Assembly: GCA_003141525.1 (NCBI GenBank)
Contig: PLML01000240.1
Span: 1-37,793 of the forward strand
Direction: 5' to 3'
Length of the DNA stretch: 37,793 nucleotides
Origin: Bacteroidales bacterium
Lineage (GTDB): Bacteria > Bacteroidota > Bacteroidia > Bacteroidales > VadinHA17
Shown: piece after piece, positions 28,179 through 35,009 of the stretch
Layout: every line of letters begins with the position of its first letter
Position numbering within the stretch: the stretch's first letter is position 1
Notes under the pieces: model-generated
The model's input: the letters and a program-made list of their open reading frames with translations, nothing else
Told to the model about the DNA's origin: nothing
Databases searched by the model: none
Program-made: the position numbers and the translations under genes

Positions 28179-28439
28179 ATGGAGCAAGACGTTTTAACAA
28201 TCAAACAGAAGATTAATCAATATGTTTTACAAAATACATTTGCTGAAAAACTTAAAATTCAGGACGATTCTTTAATTTTTAAAGAGGGGTATTTTGATTC
28301 TATGGGATTTATAATGTTAATCACATTTATAGAAGAAGAATTTGCATTAAAGACGAGTGATTCTGACCTTATAGAGGAAAATTTTGAATCAATCAACGCA
28401 ATAACTTCTTATATTATCAGGAAGAAATCAAAGCAGTAG
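28179..28439 (+). CDS. acyl carrier protein (phosphopantetheine-binding)
   Basis: 86 residues from the ATG at 28179. A TTG at 28131 would add 16 residues that do not look like the family, so the ATG is preferred. The chain is acidic and helical and contains the carrier motif FDSMGF, with Ser41 as the predicted phosphopantetheine attachment site, flanked by FKEGYF and an EEEFALK helix. It is free-standing rather than fused to a synthase. It lies directly upstream of an AsnB-like amidotransferase and in one operon with an AMP-forming ligase, which is the obvious enzyme to load it. This is probably not the housekeeping AcpP: the motif context is DSMGF rather than the DSLD of the fatty-acid carrier. 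It likely holds a substrate during a modification step. Confidence 0.9.
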   Translation: MEQDVLTIKQKINQYVLQNTFAEKLKIQDDSLIFKEGYFDSMGFIMLITFIEEEFALKTSDSDLIEENFESINAITSYIIRKKSKQ

Positions 28440-28470
28440 ATTAAAATTCTACATATTTAACCCAAATAAG

Positions 28471-30468
28471 ATGTGCGGAATAGTCGGGATTTATAATAGT
28501 GCGGGTACTTTACGCAGTCCCCAGGCCCTATTGGTGAGGATGCTAGCGCGTATACAATATCGGGGACCCGACGAAAGTGGTATCTACATTAATAAGAATG
28601 CTGCTCTTGGTAGTGTTCGCCTAAGCATTATTGATATTAAATCCGGACAGCAACCTCTTTCATCTGAGGACGGAAAATACTGGATTGTATTTAATGGAGA
28701 AATTTTCAATTATATTGAGCTTAAGGCTGACTTAAAACATCTTGGATATTCTTTCAGAACCGAATGTGATACAGAAGTATTATTAAATGCCTACCTGGAA
28801 TATGGATCGGATTGTTTGAATAAGTTAAATGGCCAATTTGTATTTGCTATCTGGAATAATGAGAAGAAAGAATTATTCCTGGCCCGCGACAGGGTGGGAA
28901 TACGACCTCTTTTCTACACTCAGACGGAGAACAATACTTTTATATTTGGATCAGAGATCAAAACACTTTTTGAACACCCTGATGTCAAACCTGAAATTGA
29001 TCCGGTTTCAATGTCACAGGTTTTCACCTTCTGGTCCACTATCACACCCAGAACAATTTTTAAACATATCTTTGAGTTGGCTCCTGGTAACTTTATGAAA
29101 ATATCACATGGAAAAACAACGATTCAATCATTCTGGTCTCTCAAATTTCCCGTTGAAAAAGAAGCCTATTTTAAAGGAACAATAAATGAAGCAGCAGAAG
29201 AACTGAAAAGAATACTTACAGATGCAGTCAGGATCAGGCTCCGGGCCGATGTACAGGTTGCAGCTTACCTTAGCGGTGGACTTGATTCAAGTGCTACTAC
29301 GGCATTAATTAAAAAGGTTGAACCAGAAACCCTTCAAACCTTCTCCATTGGCTTTGAAGACGGTGAGTTTGATGAAACATCTTACCAGCAGGAAGTTTCA
29401 AAATACCTAGGAACACGACACACCTCGTTTACCTGTACCAGGAAAGATATTGGCAATTATTTCCCACAGACAGTATGGCATTCAGAGATACCAATATTAC
29501 GTACTGCACCGGTTCCTATGTTCTGCCTGTCTAAAAAGGTTAGAGAAAACAATATTAAAGTAGTTGTAACGGGGGAAGGTGCTGACGAAATGCTTGCCGG
29601 ATATGATATTTTTAAGGAAGGAATCATCCGTGAATTCTGGTCACGTCAACCTAATTCAAAATACAGACCCTTGCTTTTACAAAAGTTATATCCCTACCTT
29701 GCACAATTCCAGGGAAAGAACAAAAGTATGCTAAAGTTCTTTTTTGGATATCAGCTTCACAATACTGCCTCCCCGTTCTATTCTCATGTACTGAGGTGGA
29801 GAAACACTTCAAGTATCCAGAATTTTTTCTCAGAGGATTTAAAATCCGATCTGGACGGATTTGATCAATATGAAGAGGTGAGAAAAATGCTCCCGGCAGA
29901 TTTTGATCAGTACGATCGTTTAAACAAATCGCAATGGCTTGAATCGTCAATTTTCATGTCAAGCTATCTTCTATCCTCTCAGGGTGATCGCGTTGGCATG
30001 GCCAATTCAGTGGAAGGACGATATCCATTTCTTGATTACAGGGTTATGGAATTTGCTGCTAAACTTCCTCCAGATTATAAGATGCACGGGCTCAATGAAA
30101 AGTTCATCCTGAAACGTATGATGAATAACCGTCTGCCTGAAAGTGTTTTGAAAAGGCCGAAACAGGCCTACAGGGCACCCATGGCTGGCAGTTTTTTGTC
30201 ATCACCCGCCAGGGAATATGTTATGGATCTGCTTTCTGAACATGATATTAATAAAAACGGGCTGTTCTCCTATAATGCAGTTCATAAATTACTAAATAAG
30301 ATATCGACAGGAGAATTGGTCACTGAGATGGAAAACATGGCTCTTTGCGGAATTATTTCCTCACAACTTATTTATCACCAATATATTTTAAAAGATAAAT
30401 TCAGGCCCTCAATTCCGCACTTAAATAATTGTCGTATTATTCATGAACAAAATCCAATCTATTCCTGA
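28471..30468 (+). CDS. AsnB-like glutamine-dependent amidotransferase
   Basis: 665 residues, cytoplasmic. Class II glutamine amidotransferase domain with catalytic Cys2 (MCGIVGIYNS), RGPDESG at 31-37, and FNGEIFNY at 74-81. The synthetase domain has the PP-loop YLSGGLDSSATTALI with SGGLDSS at 268-274, and later TGEGADEMLAGYD. Such enzymes activate a carboxylate with ATP and replace it with an amide using ammonia from glutamine. It is somewhat longer than the usual 550-620 residues of primary asparagine synthetases, and its operon context (carrier protein before, NadE-like synthetase after) argues for a specialised substrate. Exosortase-A-associated polysaccharide clusters contain comparable amidotransferases together with an AMP ligase and a carrier protein. 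The substrate here is unknown. Confidence 0.9.
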   Translation: MCGIVGIYNSAGTLRSPQALLVRMLARIQYRGPDESGIYINKNAALGSVRLSIIDIKSGQQPLSSEDGKYWIVFNGEIFNYIELKADLKHLGYSFRTECDTEVLLNAYLEYGSDCLNKLNGQFVFAIWNNEKKELFLARDRVGIRPLFYTQTENNTFIFGSEIKTLFEHPDVKPEIDPVSMSQVFTFWSTITPRTIFKHIFELAPGNFMKISHGKTTIQSFWSLKFPVEKEAYFKGTINEAAEELKRILTDAVRIRLRADVQVAAYLSGGLDSSATTALIKKVEPETLQTFSIGFEDGEFDETSYQQEVSKYLGTRHTSFTCTRKDIGNYFPQTVWHSEIPILRTAPVPMFCLSKKVRENNIKVVVTGEGADEMLAGYDIFKEGIIREFWSRQPNSKYRPLLLQKLYPYLAQFQGKNKSMLKFFFGYQLHNTASPFYSHVLRWRNTSSIQNFFSEDLKSDLDGFDQYEEVRKMLPADFDQYDRLNKSQWLESSIFMSSYLLSSQGDRVGMANSVEGRYPFLDYRVMEFAAKLPPDYKMHGLNEKFILKRMMNNRLPESVLKRPKQAYRAPMAGSFLSSPAREYVMDLLSEHDINKNGLFSYNAVHKLLNKISTGELVTEMENMALCGIISSQLIYHQYILKDKFRPSIPHLNNCRIIHEQNPIYS

Positions 30469-30485
30469 TTAACTTTAAATCAATT

Positions 30486-31466
30486 ATGAAAAATAAAAGG
30501 CCATTCAGTAAAGATATTCTGATAATTGAAGATATAGGAGCAGAATGTGAAAGAATAGTCACCGGCATTCGGGAAAATGTTTTGCATCGCCTGCACCGTA
30601 TTGGGGGCGTAATTGGGATATCAGGAGGTATTGATTCATCTGTTTCCATGGCTCTTGCTGCTAAAGCACTTGGAACTGAAAATTTGTTGGGGATCATGTT
30701 ACCTGAGCAGGATTCGAGTGGAGACAGTGCCAGATTTGCACAAAAACTGGCCGATAAATTTGGCGTAAAAGCCATTACAGAAAATATAACAGGGGCATTG
30801 AAGGGATTCGGATGCTATATACGTCGTGACGAGGCTGTCAAGAAAGTTTTACCGGAATATGATCCCGATCATTACAAAATGAAAATTGGAATCAGTAATT
30901 CGGGTCTTTATACTAATCTTCCGCCTCTTTTTTCACTCACAATAGTTGATAGTAAAAGTAATCAACAATCAAAACGATTGCCCCCAAATGAACTCAGACA
31001 GATCGAAGCTGCCTCAAATTTTAAACAGCGCTGCCGTATGTCTATGCTTTATTATCATGCAGAACGCCTTCACTATGCGGTAATTGGGACACCCAATAAG
31101 CATGAAATTGAACAAGGATTTTTTGTCAAGAACGGTGATGGTGGGTCAGATATTATGCCAATTGCTCATCTCTACAAAACGCAGGTATATCAACTGGCAC
31201 ACTACCTTGGTATCCCAAACGAAATTATTGAACGTACGCCGACCTCTGATACATATTCAGCTGAACAGACCCAGGAGGAGTTTTTCTTCCAGCTGCCATT
31301 TCAGCAAATGGACCTGCTCTGGTATGCTTTTAAAAACGGGTACGACCCGCAGGAAGTTGGAATTGTTATGGACAGAACCGCAGATGAAATAGAAAAAGTA
31401 TTTGGCGGTTTTGAACGTAAAATTAAAACGACAGAATACCTGCGAATGCCACCTCTTAGCTTCTAA
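30486..31466 (+). CDS. NadE-like (NAD+ synthetase family) amide-forming enzyme
   Basis: 326 residues, cytoplasmic. The family core is clear: PP-loop GISGGIDSS (SGGIDSS at 46-52), NFKQRCRMSMLYYHAE at about 178-193, GTPNKHE at 201-207 and KNGDGGSDIMPIAHLYKTQV at 215-234. True ammonia-dependent NAD+ synthetases are about 250-280 residues. Here an extra segment of roughly 50 residues lies between about 105 and 175. In the tail, TPTSDTYSAEQTQEEFFFQLPF replaces the usual ADLW..QTDE block. Both changes suggest a substrate other than deamido-NAD. It has no fused glutaminase domain; the neighbouring AsnB-like enzyme could provide ammonia, or the enzyme may use free ammonia. It sits 17 nt after that gene and 15 nt before the ligase. 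Confidence 0.85.
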   Translation: MKNKRPFSKDILIIEDIGAECERIVTGIRENVLHRLHRIGGVIGISGGIDSSVSMALAAKALGTENLLGIMLPEQDSSGDSARFAQKLADKFGVKAITENITGALKGFGCYIRRDEAVKKVLPEYDPDHYKMKIGISNSGLYTNLPPLFSLTIVDSKSNQQSKRLPPNELRQIEAASNFKQRCRMSMLYYHAERLHYAVIGTPNKHEIEQGFFVKNGDGGSDIMPIAHLYKTQVYQLAHYLGIPNEIIERTPTSDTYSAEQTQEEFFFQLPFQQMDLLWYAFKNGYDPQEVGIVMDRTADEIEKVFGGFERKIKTTEYLRMPPLSF

Positions 31467-31481
31467 TCTTTTATTCAGACA

Positions 31482-33059
31482 ATGATTAAGATACCACAGC
31501 GCTTACTTGGTGAGGCACTATTATTCTCTGCCCGGGAACATCCCTCAAAAACTGCTATTATAATAAAGACAAAGGAATATTCATATTCCTGTCTTAAAGA
31601 ATGCTCAGAAAAGCTGGCAGGTCATTTAGTACTTGCAGGTATTAAAAAAGGAGACAGGGTTGCTGTTTATATGAACAACTCCTGGCAAAGCATAGTTTCG
31701 ATTTACGGTATAACACTGTCCGGTGCAGCATTTCTGGTAATTAATCCTCAGACCAAAGCTGATAAATTACAATATATACTTAATGACAGTGGTGCTAAAA
31801 TATTGATTTCAGAAGGCATTCTAAGTAATGAACTATCACAAGCATTAGGAGGTTCGACAGACATTCAGGAAGTAATAATTATCGGAGACATTCGTAGACT
31901 AACAAGGCTCCCCAGTATTAAATTAGAAGATTTTGAAAATTTAGTTTCAGATACTAACCCTGCAATAGTTTTACCTAAAATCATCCCAAATGATCTGGCT
32001 GCTTTAATATATACTTCGGGCAGCACAGGATTTCCCAAAGGAGTAATGATGACACATCAATCAATGGTCTTTACTTCATGGAGCCTTATCGAATATTTGA
32101 GATTATCGGAGGAGGATCGTATAATATTGTTGCTGCCGCTTGCATTTGACTATGGATTATACCAGCTTCTTATGGCAATTACTATAGGTGGTTCACTGAT
32201 TGTGGAGCAATCAATTACCTTTCAAGCATCCGTTTATAAACAAATTGAGATATTTAAACCAACTGTTTTCCCTGGCGTACCGACAATTTATGCCATGATG
32301 ATTGCTGCAAATAAGAATTCGGGACTGTCTTTTAATTGTATAAAAAAAGTTACAAATACTGCAGCTGCCTTGCCAGCAGAATTCATTCCGGATCTTAAAA
32401 AAATATTTCCTGAAGCATTAATATTTAAAATGTACGGATTAACCGAATGTAAGAGAGTATGTTATCTGGAACCTGAATTAATTGATTTTAAAACAGATTC
32501 AGTCGGAAAAGCGATACCGGGAACTGAAGTCTTCTTATTATCGCTTGAAGGGAACCCGGTACAACCAGGTGAGCGGGGCATTTTGCATATTCGTGGACCC
32601 CACGTTATGTTAGGCTATTGGCATAAAGAAGAACTTAGCAGGCAAATGCTCAAGCAAGGTAATCTTCCAGGTGAAAGAATCTTATGCTCAAACGATTGGT
32701 TTAAAATGGATGAAGAGGGTTTTTTATATTTTCTCGGCAGAACTGATGATATAATTAAAACAAGAGGAGAAAAAGTCAGTCCGGCAGAAATTGAAAACAC
32801 TATATATAAAATTGAGGGGATTAAAGAAGTTGCAGTTATCGGTATTCCTGATGAAATTTTGGGAGAATCAATCATTGCCTATGTTACAACACATGGTCAT
32901 TTACAGATAGGAGAAAAGGATATACAAAAAGAATGCATGTCCAGCCTGGAGTTGTTCATGGTTCCCCAGCATATAATATTTTTAGATGAGATGCCAAAAA
33001 GTTCTAATAGTAAGATTGATAAAAAAGAACTTAGAAAAATGTATTTGAAAAATGAATAA
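31482..33059 (+). CDS. AMP-forming acyl/aminoacyl ligase (ANL superfamily)
   Basis: 525 residues, cytoplasmic. Adenylating motifs in order: YTSGSTGFPKGV at 177-188 (P-loop), MYGLTECKR at 317-325, DWFKMDEEGFLYFLGRTDDIIK at about 405-426, and a C-terminal Lys511 in SNSKIDKKEL as the catalytic lysine. The ECKR and SVGKAIPGTEV pattern is reminiscent of the AMP ligases associated with exosortase-A polysaccharide clusters (TIGR03098 type). It probably activates a carboxylic or amino acid and transfers it to the carrier protein at 28179-28439. Its stop overlaps the start of the methyltransferase by 8 bp, so the two are coupled. Fatty-acyl-CoA ligase activity cannot be excluded. Confidence 0.9.
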   Translation: MIKIPQRLLGEALLFSAREHPSKTAIIIKTKEYSYSCLKECSEKLAGHLVLAGIKKGDRVAVYMNNSWQSIVSIYGITLSGAAFLVINPQTKADKLQYILNDSGAKILISEGILSNELSQALGGSTDIQEVIIIGDIRRLTRLPSIKLEDFENLVSDTNPAIVLPKIIPNDLAALIYTSGSTGFPKGVMMTHQSMVFTSWSLIEYLRLSEEDRIILLLPLAFDYGLYQLLMAITIGGSLIVEQSITFQASVYKQIEIFKPTVFPGVPTIYAMMIAANKNSGLSFNCIKKVTNTAAALPAEFIPDLKKIFPEALIFKMYGLTECKRVCYLEPELIDFKTDSVGKAIPGTEVFLLSLEGNPVQPGERGILHIRGPHVMLGYWHKEELSRQMLKQGNLPGERILCSNDWFKMDEEGFLYFLGRTDDIIKTRGEKVSPAEIENTIYKIEGIKEVAVIGIPDEILGESIIAYVTTHGHLQIGEKDIQKECMSSLELFMVPQHIIFLDEMPKSSNSKIDKKELRKMYLKNE

Positions 33060-33966
33060 ATCAGAACTATTTAGCAGTATCAGTAATGATTTAAAAAACA
33101 AACTTCATCTACTTGAAGATAAACCGGAAGAGACAATAGAATCAACATTGAAAGCCCTGTGGTTAGCTGCAGCAGGTATTCCGGTTTCTGCAGAAGGTTC
33201 AACTAAATTGTCAATTCCTGATCTGACGGAAAAACAGATAGAGAATTTGCATCAATTAATTGAACTAAGACTAAACAACACTCCCCTTGCGTATATTACA
33301 AATCGGCAAAATTTTATGGGGATTGAATTATATTCTGACAAGAGAGCTTTAATCCCAAGGAAAGAAACTGAATTATTAGGCAGAACAGCCTTGGAACTTT
33401 CCAAAAGAATTGCCAAATCAAAGGGTAAAATAAATGTTATCGATGTTTGTTGTGGATCAGGAAATTTGGGCATAGCTATAGCTCATCACAATAAAGATTG
33501 CAATGTTTATGCCTCGGATATTTCACAGGAAGCTGTGGAACTCACCCGGGATAATATCAATTTATTGAATTTAAACCAGCGTATACAAGTCAAACAAGGA
33601 AATTTATTGTCTGTATTTGAAACAGATGAGTTTTATGAAAAAACTGACATGATTATCTGTAATCCTCCTTATATACTAAGTTCGAAAGTCCAAAAAATGG
33701 ATTCAGAAATTACATCTAATGAGCCCGTCCTGGCTTTTGATGGTGGTATGCTTGGCATAAAAATAATTCAAAAATTAATTTCTGAGGCACCTAAGTTTTT
33801 AACAAGCGAAGGCTGGTTGATTTTTGAGGTCGGGGCAGGACAAGGCAATTTTATAACACAACTCTGCGAAAGGTCTCGGTTATATCAGGCAATTGAATCC
33901 GTTTCAGATGATTCAGGCACTGCAAGGGTCATATTGGCCCAAAAATTAAGACCTTCCAACTCTTAA
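33052..33966 (+). CDS. PrmC/HemK-like SAM-dependent methyltransferase with NPPY motif
   Basis: 304 residues, cytoplasmic. The N-terminal helical domain (about 1-85) ends in PLAYITNRQNFMGIEL and LIPRKETELL at 100-109, both typical of PrmC/HemK. SAM motif I is DVCCGSGNLGIAI at 131-143; ASDIS follows at 154-158; the catalytic NPPY is at 204-207. PrmC methylates the glutamine of the GGQ loop of release factors. A paralogue at the end of a polysaccharide operon, without prfA beside it, suggests another amide substrate. The product of the neighbouring amide-forming enzymes would be a logical target. The ATG overlaps the ligase stop by 8 bp. It is the last gene of the operon. It could still be the housekeeping prmC, which a genome search would show. 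Confidence 0.88.
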   Translation: MNKSELFSSISNDLKNKLHLLEDKPEETIESTLKALWLAAAGIPVSAEGSTKLSIPDLTEKQIENLHQLIELRLNNTPLAYITNRQNFMGIELYSDKRALIPRKETELLGRTALELSKRIAKSKGKINVIDVCCGSGNLGIAIAHHNKDCNVYASDISQEAVELTRDNINLLNLNQRIQVKQGNLLSVFETDEFYEKTDMIICNPPYILSSKVQKMDSEITSNEPVLAFDGGMLGIKIIQKLISEAPKFLTSEGWLIFEVGAGQGNFITQLCERSRLYQAIESVSDDSGTARVILAQKLRPSNS

Positions 33967-34028
33967 AATTAAAATGGAGATTAAAAACACCTTCGCAAGC
34001 CCTGGACCAAATAACACTAGCCAAATAG

Positions 34029-34991
34029 TTAATTTCTATTTTTTTCTTTATTCACGAAGTTAAAGATCCTTATACCCAAGGATAACTGGTGACTGCCGTA
34101 GGAATATATAAATACATCATTGATTATGTTATATGAATAGTTAAGTATAATACCGTCATATATTTCACCCCCTAATCCTAAACCAAATATTCCACCAGTT
34201 CTGAAGAGTGTTGTTCCCCAGAAGCGGTTATTCCATATTATGCTGGAACCTATTTCAACCTGCATGGGGATATTCTGTCCTCCCCTCAGGATAAAACTTG
34301 GTTTAGCAGACCAACTATTGTCTAGCACAAATAAATATGATCCATGTAAAAGGTAATTTTTCAATGGTTTATATGTCAGGTTGGTATTACGGTATCTTGC
34401 TGAACCAAACATTATATTTGAGAAAAGAATTCCAGCTTCAACCTGCTTGTATCTGTATAGCGCACTTACATCAGTAGCAAATTTCACTTTTGATTTTTCC
34501 AGACCAACAGTAAGTGCCGCATCCTGGACATATTTCGGATCATTATAATACTTTCCAAGGTCAACTGAATTCCAGTAAAATCCTGCAGACAAAGCAAAAT
34601 TGACTTTCTGATCTTTTGCAATCCTTATTTCATAAGCATATGTTCCAAGGAAAAGCGTTTGCTTGAAAATATCAGTTTTATCATATATGAATCTTCCTCC
34701 CAGACCCACACTGTTCTTGAATATATCAGACTGATCATAAATGAAGTCCCCTCCCAGTTTTTTCTTTTCAGGTAACTTATCATTGTAACTAAGTTCGTAT
34801 GTTGTCGGAGCTCCCGCAAGACCAGACCAGTCAGAACGATAATCAATAAAAAGGGTTTTACTATTATGAATTCCGGCATATGCGGGTGAAAGACTAAAAG
34901 GATTAACATTGTATCCTTCCATAAACGGAAACTGTTGTCCGAATAGAACCGATGGGATAAGTACAATTAGTATAATTATTACTCTTTTCAT
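34029..34991 (-). CDS. PorP/SprF-family outer-membrane protein (partner of the adhesin)
   Basis: 320 residues with a signal peptide (MKRVIIILIVLIPSVLFG, then QQ). The mature start FMEGYNVNPFSLSPAYAGI has the NP...PAYAG signature of PorP/SprF, followed by alternating beta strands (DYRSDWSGLAGAPTTYELSY and others) ending in HQLSLGIRIF. PorP/SprF members assist type IX export and surface attachment of type B cargo, the best-known case being SprF for the gliding adhesin SprB. It lies only 18 nt downstream of a giant repeat protein with a type B C-terminal domain, so the two are almost certainly a cargo-exporter pair. It is only distantly similar to the PorP-like protein at 19063-20034. Confidence 0.9.
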   Translation of the reverse strand: MKRVIIILIVLIPSVLFGQQFPFMEGYNVNPFSLSPAYAGIHNSKTLFIDYRSDWSGLAGAPTTYELSYNDKLPEKKKLGGDFIYDQSDIFKNSVGLGGRFIYDKTDIFKQTLFLGTYAYEIRIAKDQKVNFALSAGFYWNSVDLGKYYNDPKYVQDAALTVGLEKSKVKFATDVSALYRYKQVEAGILFSNIMFGSARYRNTNLTYKPLKNYLLHGSYLFVLDNSWSAKPSFILRGGQNIPMQVEIGSSIIWNNRFWGTTLFRTGGIFGLGLGGEIYDGIILNYSYNIINDVFIYSYGSHQLSLGIRIFNFVNKEKNRN

Positions 34992-35009
34992 CTCAGCTTT
35001 TTAGTATTT

